Shown: positions 27,421 to 35,600 of the stretch, piece after piece
How positions within the stretch are numbered: position 1 is the first letter of the stretch
How the letters are laid out: each line of letters opens with the position of its first letter
Assembly (NCBI RefSeq): GCF_000422905.1
Contig: NZ_AUGY01000008.1
Location: 62,001 to 126,000, forward strand
DNA from: Paenibacillus alginolyticus DSM 5050 = NBRC 15375
GTDB taxonomy: Bacteria > Bacillota > Bacilli > Paenibacillales > NBRC-103111
Length of the DNA: 64,000 nucleotides
Direction of reading: 5' to 3'
Made by a program: the position numbers and the translations under genes
The notes under the pieces: model-generated
What the model was told of the DNA's origin: nothing
The model's database searches: none
The model's input: the letters and a program-made list of their open reading frames with translations, nothing else

Positions 27421-27500
27421 GAATGCACCTCTTTATAATGTTTACTTTCTACTATCTTCTTTAAAAAGTATAGCATATCCTGTTGATATTTTGAAAATAA

Positions 27501-27530
27501 TTGGCTGTTTGGTGACAAGTCAGCTATAAT
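27501..27530 (+). promoter_or_regulatory. Candidate promoter of rsmF
   Basis: TTGGCT, 18-base spacer, TATAAT at 27525-27530. It would give a leader of about 95 bases that is almost entirely purine (see findings). Confidence 0.5.
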
Positions 27531-27633
27531 ACCGATAGGTTATTGGATGAAAGTGAAATGAAGACTGAAAATGAAGACAAGAGATTGAAAAGATAAAATA
27601 CCAAAGATAAAAGATGAAAGAGAAGATGTCCGG

Positions 27634-29136
27634 ATGACAAAGCAGCTGCCAGCCCTTTTTAGAGAAAAAATGATTGATTTATTGGGTGAAAATGAATTTG
27701 AGCAATTTCTGGAATCGTATGACCAAGCGAGAACGTTTGGTTTAAGGGTGAACACGGTGAAGGTGGAAAAGGCGGATTTTTTGGCGAAAAGTCCGTTTGC
27801 GCTGAGCGCAGTGCCTTGGGCATCCGAGGGGTTCTATTATGAAGAAGGTGAACGTCCTGGCAAGCATCCCTATTATCATGCAGGACTTTACTATATTCAA
27901 GAGCCAAGCGCGATGGCGCCAGTTGAATTGCTGCAAGTACGCCCAGGGGAGCGTGTACTCGATTTATGTGCAGCACCTGGCGGGAAATCAACGCAAATAG
28001 CCGCTAAGCTTCAAGGCGAAGGGGTGCTTGTTGTTAATGACATTCATTCTGATCGTGTGAAGGCACTAGTGAAAAACCTTGAGCTTTTGGGAGTTAGGAA
28101 CGCTATCGTATTGAATGAGAAACCGGAGCGGATGTTAAAGGTCTTCCAAGGCTATTTTGATAAAATATTAATTGATGCGCCTTGTTCGGGTGAAGGAATG
28201 TTCCGCAAAGAAGAAGAGATGATGCAGCAATGGGAGCGTCATTCGGTGCAGGAATTTGCCAGTATGCAGAGAGAGTTGCTTGGTCAGGCTGCACAAATGC
28301 TAGCGCCCGGCGGAATGATTGTCTATTCGACTTGTACGTTTTCACCGGAGGAGAATGAAGCACAGATCGCGGAGTTTTTGGACAAGCATCCGGCTTTTGA
28401 TGTGGTTCCGGTAGAGGGTTTTGGCTCTGGTAGGCCGGATTGGCTGCGGGCGCCTTGGTGTGAGGAGGAATTTTCGGACCGCGCTCGGGAGGCTGTGGCT
28501 GGGACGGCAAGGCTTTGGCCTCATCGCCTGCGGGGCGAGGGGCATTATGTTGCGGTTTTGCGGCGGGATTCGAGTGTGGATGCTAGTGCGGAGGGAGTTG
28601 ATGCCGAGTTTGTTTCGGCATCGGGGAAGCGCAGCGGCCGTGAGGCACTGCGGAAAGGTCGCGCGGAGACGTCGACTCGCGCGGCAGTGAGCTTGGAGCC
28701 GCTGGAGGCGTTCTCGGTCGAGCTGCTGCGCAGCGAGCCCTTCGCCCCTGCGCGGCTCGTGTGTTACGGCGAGCACGCGTATGCGTCGCCGGCCGGTTTG
28801 CCCGAGCTGCACGGACTGAAAGTCGTGCGGCCGGGCTGGTACATCGGCGCGCTGCACCGCGGCCGATTCGAACCGTCCCATGCGCTAGCCATGGGACTGC
28901 GCATGCTCGAAGCCAAGCGAGCGCTGAGCTTGGCTTCGAGCGACGAGCGAGCCCTTCGGTACCTGAAGGGCGAGACGCTCGAAGTCGCGGAGAGCGAGAT
29001 TATCCGCGACCCGGAAGTGACCAAGGCAGCCAAAGGCTACTGCCTGGTCTGCATTGAAGAGCATCCCGTCGGCTGGGGCAAATGGCACGATGGGATGCTG
29101 AAGAACGAATACCCGCCCGGCTGGAGGTGGACCTAA
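27634..29136 (+). CDS. rsmF: 16S rRNA (cytosine-C5) methyltransferase, RsmB/RsmF family
   Basis: Methylates a cytosine in rRNA using S-adenosylmethionine. In the 500-residue protein the SAM site is DLCAAPGGKSTQ (110-121), and the two catalytic cysteines are C184 in DAPCSGEGMFRK and C234 in YSTCTFSPEENE. The GEGMFRK and length favour RsmF (YebU-like) over RsmB. The C-terminal half is an RNA-binding/PUA-like region ending GWGKWHDGMLKNEYPPGWRW. Base composition changes sharply inside the gene, from about 28% G+C around 27661-27720 to about 72% around 28681-28860. The start ATG has only a weak GAGAAGA ribosome site. The pseudouridine synthase gene begins 7 bases later. Confidence 0.9.
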   Translation: MTKQLPALFREKMIDLLGENEFEQFLESYDQARTFGLRVNTVKVEKADFLAKSPFALSAVPWASEGFYYEEGERPGKHPYYHAGLYYIQEPSAMAPVELLQVRPGERVLDLCAAPGGKSTQIAAKLQGEGVLVVNDIHSDRVKALVKNLELLGVRNAIVLNEKPERMLKVFQGYFDKILIDAPCSGEGMFRKEEEMMQQWERHSVQEFASMQRELLGQAAQMLAPGGMIVYSTCTFSPEENEAQIAEFLDKHPAFDVVPVEGFGSGRPDWLRAPWCEEEFSDRAREAVAGTARLWPHRLRGEGHYVAVLRRDSSVDASAEGVDAEFVSASGKRSGREALRKGRAETSTRAAVSLEPLEAFSVELLRSEPFAPARLVCYGEHAYASPAGLPELHGLKVVRPGWYIGALHRGRFEPSHALAMGLRMLEAKRALSLASSDERALRYLKGETLEVAESEIIRDPEVTKAAKGYCLVCIEEHPVGWGKWHDGMLKNEYPPGWRWT

Positions 29137-29142
29137 GCGGTC

Positions 29143-29883
29143 ATGAAACAAACACAAAGGCTCGATAAAATACTCGCCCATGTGGGCATCGGCACACGTT
29201 CTGAACTCAAACGCCTCGCCAAAGAAGGCGTGATTTTCGTCAACGGTGTGAAAGTCAAAGACAGCGGTATGCAGGTGAACCCCGATACCGATATTATCAC
29301 TGTAAACGGTGAACCTGTGCTATACCGTGAGTTCGTTTACCTCATGATGAATAAACCGCAGGGGGTCGTTTCTGCCACAGAAGACAATCGCGACCGCACG
29401 GTTGTGGATCTTTTGGATAAGGCATATGCGCCATTCGAGGTTTTCCCTGTTGGACGCCTGGACAAGGATACAGAAGGCTTCCTTTTGCTAACGAACGATG
29501 GGAAATTGGCCCATAATCTTCTTTCACCACGCAAACATGTACCCAAAACCTACTTCGCGAAAGTGGAGTGGGAGGTAAGTGAATCGGACCGCGAAGCGTT
29601 CTCCCAAGGTGTTACCTTGGACGATGGTTATGAAACACTTCCGGGTATTTTGAAAATTTTGAAGACCGGCAAAGAGTCTGAAAATGAGCTCTCGGAAATC
29701 GAGCTAACGATCATGGAGGGCAAATTCCATCAAGTGAAACGGATGTTTCAAGCCGTCGGCAAAAAAGTCGTCTACCTGAAACGAATCTCGATGGGGCCAC
29801 TTGAGCTAGATCCAAGTTTAGCATTGGGTCAAGTGAGAGAGTTGAGTAAAGATGAACTCTTTGCTTTGCAGAATGCCACTTAA
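29143..29883 (+). CDS. rRNA pseudouridine synthase, RsuA/RluB/RluE family
   Basis: Isomerises a uridine in rRNA to pseudouridine. The 246-residue protein has an N-terminal S4 RNA-binding domain (QRLDKILAHVGIGTRSELKR, about 5-60) and a catalytic domain with D107 in FPVGRLDKDTEG. YLMMNKPQGVVSATED and the absence of long inserts favour RsuA-type (16S U516 equivalent), which is a family inference. It pairs with rsmF in one operon of rRNA modification enzymes. It is composed of ordinary moderate-GC codons, unlike the GC-rich end of rsmF just upstream. Confidence 0.9.
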   Translation: MKQTQRLDKILAHVGIGTRSELKRLAKEGVIFVNGVKVKDSGMQVNPDTDIITVNGEPVLYREFVYLMMNKPQGVVSATEDNRDRTVVDLLDKAYAPFEVFPVGRLDKDTEGFLLLTNDGKLAHNLLSPRKHVPKTYFAKVEWEVSESDREAFSQGVTLDDGYETLPGILKILKTGKESENELSEIELTIMEGKFHQVKRMFQAVGKKVVYLKRISMGPLELDPSLALGQVRELSKDELFALQNAT

Positions 29884-29900
29884 AGTCAAAACCGAGTAAC

Positions 29901-29944
29901 ACGCACAGTCACCGTTTGTACGAAACGGATTGTGCGTTTTTTAT
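29901..29944. terminator. Terminator after pseudouridine synthase gene
   Basis: ACGCACAGTCACCGTTT pairs with GAAACGGATTGTGCGT around a short loop, followed by six T; it also stands at the 3' end of the converging minus-strand gene. Confidence 0.85.
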
Positions 29945-29955
29945 TTTAAATCTTG

Positions 29956-30552
29956 CTAAAGCTCTTCCCATTTTTTTAAGATGGATGCAATAATCTCCTT
30001 TTTGGTTTCCTCAGCAAGTCCGTTCCTTAGCTCTGTGATAAATTCAATAAAAAGCAAAGACAAAAGCTCATTCAGGTCCATATCCAATGGGATCTCATAT
30101 TTACAATCCCAATCATCGAAAAATACAGTTATTCGGTTGACGTCTCTAGGATGGATGTCCACGTTAAGGGTCAAATAATCTCTTACACCGGTCATACTAG
30201 ACACGTTAGACAAACTCCATTGAAACTTAGCAACTCTATTCATATCTCGCAGATTGTTACCGAAGACGTCGGTATTCATGTTTAAAAAATGACTAAAGGT
30301 TTCTCTCAAATCCAACAGGTAATCGTACAAATCTTTGCCTTGGCGTACGTGATCAAGAAAATTTTCAAATAATAATTTTACGAGAAATGTTATATTCATA
30401 CCAAGCAGTTCTTCATTAGTGGTGTATTGGATATCTTCAATGAAAACTTCTGCTCGGTTAAAAAAATCGCGAGGTGCACGGACTTTAACGGTTTTATAAA
30501 AATCGGGCGTTTCCCTGTTAAATAAACTCGTCCAAGATTTTAAAGTTAGCAT
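29956..30552 (-). CDS. Hypothetical protein, 198 residues
   Basis: Not recognised. A soluble, probably cytoplasmic protein with no signal peptide or membrane segment. It has an N-terminal half rich in phenylalanine and aspartate (FNRAEVFIEDIQYTTNEE) and a C-terminal helical segment dominated by leucine and glutamate (LNELLSLLFIEFITEL). The start ATG follows AGGAGG on the minus strand, so it is certainly translated in design. It lies between two terminator-like hairpins as a single-gene unit, converging on the pseudouridine synthase gene. No catalytic motif is visible. Confidence 0.7.
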   Translation of the reverse strand: MLTLKSWTSLFNRETPDFYKTVKVRAPRDFFNRAEVFIEDIQYTTNEELLGMNITFLVKLLFENFLDHVRQGKDLYDYLLDLRETFSHFLNMNTDVFGNNLRDMNRVAKFQWSLSNVSSMTGVRDYLTLNVDIHPRDVNRITVFFDDWDCKYEIPLDMDLNELLSLLFIEFITELRNGLAEETKKEIIASILKKWEEL

Positions 30553-30616
30553 ACAAGCGGTCCTCCTTTTCTTCTCTATTACTACTTATTCTAAATCTAG
30601 CACACATATGACAAGA

Positions 30617-30662
30617 GCCTGTGATCTGCCGTTTCAAATAAGAAACAAGCAGGCTCACAGGC
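30617..30662 (-). terminator. Probable terminator of flavodoxin gene
   Basis: GCCTGTGA arms with an imperfect inner stem and a GTTTC-AAATAA-GAAAC tip, located just downstream of the flavodoxin stop on the minus strand; the T run is weak. Confidence 0.55.
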
Positions 30663-30689
30663 CCAATATAGTTGGCAATTTAAAATGGA

Positions 30690-31136
30690 TTATACGCCTA
30701 ATGATTGCACGAACTGTTTGCCGAAATTTCGGCAGAGTGCTTTGTCATCTTTTGAAGGAGACAGTTCAATCTTTAAACCTTCCAGAGTTACTTCCGCTCC
30801 CAATTCTTTCAGCTTCTTCACTAATGTATCAACGGCAGCCCCATATTCAGAATAGGAAGAATCACATGATCCGAAAACCGCCGCCTTTTTCCCATCTAAC
30901 AGAATGCTGTCCATCTCATCGTAAAAGTCGAGGAAGTCGTCTGCTAAATCTCCGTCTCCCCATGTGTAACTGCCAAGTATGATACCGTCATAGTGGGTAA
31001 TCTCCTTAGCGTTCGTGTCGACTACATTCTTCACAACAGGCTCAATGCCTGCTTCTTTCAATCCTTCTGCAATCGCATCAGCCATCTCTTCCGTATTACC
31101 TGTCATGCTTGCAAACACGATAATGATTCTACTCAA
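30690..31136 (-). CDS. Flavodoxin (Fur-controlled)
   Basis: FMN-binding electron carrier of 148 residues that replaces ferredoxin when iron is scarce. The phosphate loop is SMTGNTEEM (10-18), and the isoalloxazine-contacting loops SYTWGDGDLADDF and GSCDSSYSEYGAAVD are present. The start is TTG at 31136, six bases after AGGGGGAA. A 31-codon gene ends one base upstream, and a TTGACA-17-TATCAT promoter with two Fur boxes lies about 130-195 bases upstream on the minus strand. Regulation by iron through Fur is therefore strongly indicated by sequence. Confidence 0.93.
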   Translation of the reverse strand: MSRIIIVFASMTGNTEEMADAIAEGLKEAGIEPVVKNVVDTNAKEITHYDGIILGSYTWGDGDLADDFLDFYDEMDSILLDGKKAAVFGSCDSSYSEYGAAVDTLVKKLKELGAEVTLEGLKIELSPSKDDKALCRNFGKQFVQSLGV

Positions 31137-31137
31137 C

Positions 31138-31233
31138 CTAATTCCCCCTAATGGTTATGATTTCATATGCTGGCTTACGAAGTTCTCCGGTTTGTAAATC
31201 ATATAATGTTGATAGTTCTTGTAATAGTCCCAC
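31138..31233 (-). CDS. 31-residue leader protein of the flavodoxin operon
   Basis: Too short for ordinary gene finding. A GTG at 31233 stands 10 bases after AGGAGT (minus strand) and opens 31 codons ending TAG at 31138-31140, one base before the flavodoxin TTG. The peptide begins MGLLQELSTLYDLQTG and ends with RGN; it is amphipathic, near neutral and has no membrane segment. It is the first gene after the Fur-controlled promoter, so it is predicted to be made under iron starvation and to be translationally coupled to flavodoxin. The known Fur-regulated basic peptides of Bacillus (FbpA/B/C) are basic, unlike this one. Function unknown. Confidence 0.6.
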   Translation of the reverse strand: MGLLQELSTLYDLQTGELRKPAYEIITIRGN

Positions 31234-31267
31234 TATAAACACACTCCTATCTTATCAAAATTATATT

Positions 31268-31286
31268 GATAATGATTTTCATTTTC
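31268..31286. promoter_or_regulatory. Fur box 1
   Basis: GATAATGATTTTCATTTTC matches the 19-base Fur consensus GATAATGATAATCATTATC at 15 of 19 positions. It lies downstream of the predicted flavodoxin-operon start site, in the leader. Confidence 0.85.
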
Positions 31287-31303
31287 ACTTACTACTAATA
31301 TGA

Positions 31304-31332
31304 ATGATAACGATTCTCATTTAAAATGTCAA
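31304..31332 (-). promoter_or_regulatory. Sigma-A promoter of the flavodoxin operon
   Basis: On the minus strand: TTGACA (31332-31327), 17-base spacer, TATCAT (31309-31304). Fur box 2 covers the spacer and -10, so Fur binding would block RNA polymerase. Confidence 0.8.
31306..31324. promoter_or_regulatory. Fur box 2
   Basis: GATAACGATTCTCATTTAA, a good match to the Fur consensus, overlapping the promoter. Its centre is 38 bases from that of box 1, close to four helical turns. Confidence 0.8.
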
Positions 31333-31476
31333 TGTATCTGGAACAATTTTCACAAAATACTTTAAGTTCAAGGAGGGGAAACGAAGCGGAATCGCAACAT
31401 TTTTAAAATTAGAGATTTACAAAACTACTAGTTTATGGTATTTTCAAACAAGAAGAATATGGAATGCGAGCGGAAG

Positions 31477-31524
31477 AACCGCCCATGTGTCGCTGTGTGC
31501 TAGGCGATTGCTGGGCGGTTTTTT
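31477..31524 (+). terminator. Leader terminator-like hairpin before the SLH gene
   Basis: AACCGCCCA (31477-31485) pairs with TGGGCGGTT (31512-31520), with an inner TCGC/GCGA stem and six T. No plus-strand gene ends nearby: the stretch 31234-31593 otherwise holds the Fur region and the ribosome binding site of the SLH gene. It is therefore either an attenuator of the surface operon or the end of an unannotated short RNA. Confidence 0.65.
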
Positions 31525-31593
31525 ATATTTTGCGATACTTCCGATAAGGAGAAGTTACGTTTAATGAGTGACCAATTGAAAGAGGGGATTTTT

Positions 31594-32637
31594 ATGAGAA
31601 AAAGATTTTCAATTATTTTATGTTCGGTACTATGCACTGTATCCATTGGGTATGATGCGATTAACTCTTCAGCACAAAGCCCTATCAAGTTCGTTGACAC
31701 ATCTCAGCATTGGGCGGAACAGGCTATTCAAACCGCAGTGGAAAAGAAATACGTCGATGGCTATGAAGATGGAAGTTTTAAACCGGATTTACCGATTAGC
31801 CGTGCAGAGTTTATCAAAATGTTATCTTCTGCAGCAGGTGAAAAAGTAGAAAAGGTGGAGGGAAATGATTGGTTCGTTCCTTATGTTAAAAGGCTGAAGG
31901 AGTTAAATGTTATTCCAGTGGAATTTCCAGAGAGATATAATGAGCCGCTTCAACGTTTTGAAATGGCTATGTTAAGCGCTCGGAGTGTGGATACAACTTT
32001 GAAGGGGACAATGCTTGACGCTGTGAAAATAGGCTTGATTCATGGTGTTAGCACTACTGATTTAGCGCCTTATGGGACAAGCACTCGAGCACAGGCGATT
32101 ACGATTATTGAGCGTATCTTGTCGGTTAAAAGGGGTGAGAAATTACCGGTAGATAAGTATGCTGCAAGTGCTGCTGAGATTGCTGAGACTGGTAGTAATG
32201 TGGGTACAATGCTTGGTTTGAAGGCAAAGGAGATGGGAACCACATGGAAATATGCTGATGGCGTTACGGTTAAGTTGAATAAACTTATCGTTGCCGACCC
32301 TGCTGATCCGGATGATCCTTACATGAAGCTAATTGACATGCGCACTTGGGGTAAGTCCACCAGCAAAACAGACAACAAGGTAATCTTCGCAAACTTCACT
32401 GTAGTAGCTACCGATGCTGGAATCGGGGCGCCTGATATTCTTCCGGTGCAAGTCTTGACACAACTAGACACATCAGACTTCTTGCTCCTTTCTGAACAAG
32501 AATTAAGTGGGTGGATGAAGTTCGACAAGGCACAAACTCATGAAGGTTATGTAGCTTACGCATTACCTAATAAGATTGCTAATGATATTATAGTTTTTGA
32601 TATTTTAGGGAAAGAAACTATATTAGCAGGTAAATAG
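31594..32637 (+). CDS. SLH-domain cell-surface protein
   Basis: Exported 347-residue protein attached to secondary cell-wall polymer through S-layer homology domains. The start ATG is 5 bases after GAGGGGA. After a signal peptide of about 28 residues, the first SLH motif is clear: FVDTSQHWAEQAIQTAVEK, YVDGYEDGSFKPD, ISRAEFIKML (about 32-80). A second divergent SLH follows (NDWFVPYVKRLKELNVIP, RFEMAMLSAR) and a third remnant (STRAQAITIIERIL). The C-terminal half has no recognised domain. It is 11 bases before the 2323-residue exoprotein gene, whose ribosome site overlaps its stop, so it is a likely anchor or partner for that protein. Confidence 0.88.
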   Translation: MRKRFSIILCSVLCTVSIGYDAINSSAQSPIKFVDTSQHWAEQAIQTAVEKKYVDGYEDGSFKPDLPISRAEFIKMLSSAAGEKVEKVEGNDWFVPYVKRLKELNVIPVEFPERYNEPLQRFEMAMLSARSVDTTLKGTMLDAVKIGLIHGVSTTDLAPYGTSTRAQAITIIERILSVKRGEKLPVDKYAASAAEIAETGSNVGTMLGLKAKEMGTTWKYADGVTVKLNKLIVADPADPDDPYMKLIDMRTWGKSTSKTDNKVIFANFTVVATDAGIGAPDILPVQVLTQLDTSDFLLLSEQELSGWMKFDKAQTHEGYVAYALPNKIANDIIVFDILGKETILAGK

Positions 32638-32648
32638 GGGGTAAGCAC

Positions 32649-35600
32649 TTGCGTAAATTTTTACATCGAGCAATGCTGTTCTTGCTTTTAATGGAGCTTT
32701 TATTGCCATTTATTAATCCAGAGGGAGCATCTGCTGCATCTTCAATAAAGTTATATTATAATTTCGAGCTAGGTTACTATACAACGTCACCAGTTGCATC
32801 ACAGTATTCATCATCTCAAACTAAAACATTTACTAAGGATATTAGCTCTCTAGTTGACGGTACAATAACTGGAGTCACTTTGAGTAATCAAGGGGGCTCT
32901 GGCGGTACTGCATCATTCACAGATACCTCAGTGACTATAACAAGTTTGAGCGGGGGCAATACAACAGTATACGGTAAATCGGTTACTAAACCAATGCATC
33001 AAATTTATAGACAACCAAATAGTAAAATATGGGAACACAAAGGAAGCAAAACTGTTCCTGCTGAATTTGATGGAGCTGGTGGTAGCCCATCTCCTTACCC
33101 TGGAAATATACCATTATATGGTAGATTAAGGTATTTAACTACTTCTTTCAATTACAGTGATGTTAACTCATTTGGACCAGATTTGAGATACTCCTATGAC
33201 TCTCCCTTGTACTATAAGGACGGGCAAACAGCAATTAATGGTCACGTAGCCAGTGGGGACCTAGTAAAAGATTATCCAAAGGAAGGCGCAGCGGTAACAA
33301 CAGCATATGAGGTTGAACGCGCACAAAAATGGTTTTTAGTTGAAACCTCTGCAAATTTATCAGGTACAGGCGCAGACATTACTGATCCCGACAAGTTAGA
33401 ACAAAGCTCCATAGAAATTTATAGTGCTGAGAAACCCAATGATGATTACGGAGCAGTTCCCCTTTCTGTTGGTAAGGGGACTAATGCTGGTCAAGGTATG
33501 ATCAGGACTATGATGATGCTTGATGGTGAAGTTCCTTCAGATCAGATACGAGAGCGTTTGGATTCTGATGGATCAGGTGGATTATCTCGTGATTATACAA
33601 TGTTCGCCATCGGACTTTGGAAAGGCACTACATACAAATACCAAATGTCCATAGACGTTACTTACACCCCACCTATAAAAGCAGATCTAGCCTACATCTC
33701 AATTGACGCCGGAGCCTGTGTGCCACAAAACACAAGCGTAAATATTACAATTAAATTCAAAAATATCGGCGTAGCAATTCCAAGTGGTGATTCCTTCAGT
33801 GTGACTCTAGCTGCGGATGGCACGGTTTTCAAGACATTCATTTACTCCTCAGGTTTAGGTGCAGGTCAGATGATAACCGAATCTGTACCCTATACATTCA
33901 GTAGTATGAAGAGCATCACCATGAATCTAGATTCCAATGATGACATCCCCGAAGCAAGTTCTAGCAATAATGTTCTAAGTCAATTCATCACACCCCAAGC
34001 TAGCTGTACACCAAACGGTGGAAACTTTAGCGGAACTACCTCAGCAGATAAACCCTCAATTCCGTGGAAAGATTCCAACCTTATTAAAGCAGACTGGACG
34101 ATTCCCTCTGGCTGTACGCCTGTTCAAGGGAGGTTCATTTTATCCCAAACTACGGGTGCATATATTCAATACGGTTGGAGTTCTCTAAATAGCACTTCTG
34201 TGAGTGACATGTCTATTTTTGCTTATGGGATGATGGGTTTTACGGGTTATCCAGGCAATATTACAAGCGGAGAAGTGGTTATTGAATACAAGCTTGAGGA
34301 TAGTTGCGGAGGAACTTCCTATTTCTATGAAGGTAAGTTTACAGTTGGCCCAAAACCGCCAAATAGACCACCTCAATTTGAGATTGGATGGTTTGCTGAT
34401 GCGGATTACTATAGCAGGACACCTATATCCGATTCCATTGTTGGTGATAAATTAAATGTGAGGTTGTTGCCAGAAATTGCTCCTAACCACTACGATCCTG
34501 ACGATGATATTGTTACTTTCGAGTGGTTGTTCCCAAGCAGCTCAAGTAATTGGATTAAGAGCTTCCCTTCTATGGGTTATCTAAAGGGTGAGGATAAGCT
34601 TACGTGGCTAACAGCATCAACAGCTGGAGACCATACAATTACTGCAAGAATGTGTGACGATAAGGGAGCTTGTACACAAAAAGATGCAACAATATCTATC
34701 ATGCGCCCTGAGCCTTTACCCTGCATTAACGTACCCAATCGCGTTGTGCAAAACCGTCCACTTGCAGCCAATGCGATTAATGGAGCTTGCAGTAAGCCAG
34801 CCAAAAACAGAACGATAACGGAGTATTTCTGGACCAATAATCTCCCCATCTATCCGAATGTTGGTATTGAGACTGTAACCTTAGAAGTAAAGGACAATTA
34901 CGGGGTACGCAGCTTGCCAGAAAACAAAGCAATTAAAAACATAAATGTTGTGGAGGATAAACCTCCTGTAGCTGTTATCAATTTACCTATCTTTGCCGTT
35001 AGAGGAAATGTTCTATTTAGGGATTTATCTTACAGTCCCGATGGGGATGTAATCGTAGAAACGTCTATTACATATGTGTACGATAGCAATGACGATGGAA
35101 TTTTCAACGATCATATGCCTTTAAATATACCGATATCTGTTGGTAGCTCGGCTATTCTTACAGCTCTTAAGGTTGGTAAGTATAAATTAACGGTAAAAAC
35201 AAAGGAGGATTGGGGTTTAACGAATACCAGAAGCTATGTGGTTGATATCAAAAATGATTCCCCCGAAGTTTCATTCTCTGTTACAAGCGCGAATCCAGAA
35301 CCTCCTTTATTTCATACAACCTCGGAAAATGAAATGTTAATGGCATATGGAGATCAATGGCAAGGCTCTTCTTTAACAAATCCTAATTTGAATAAAGTGA
35401 GAGATATTGGATTTACATATAACACTGCCACCAATGGTTTAACATCTCATTATGGTAAACAACCATTTAATGGACCTGCGACCGGATTAACGATTACTCC
35501 AGAACAGTACCAAAAAACAACTTATAGCGCTTGGCATACCTTCCCCATTCCTCAGTTATTTAACACACAATTTTTGGGCAATAGATATGGAGTTGGTTCT

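Noticed and set aside
28342..28881. Long minus-strand frame (179 codons) opposite rsmF
   Set aside because: Arises from the high G+C of this part of rsmF, which removes stops on both strands; no ribosome site and Arg/Pro-rich composition.
31258..31330. Fur boxes controlling the SLH/exoprotein operon
   Set aside because: The promoter they overlap reads leftwards into flavodoxin; the SLH gene is 260 bases away on the other side of a terminator-like hairpin.
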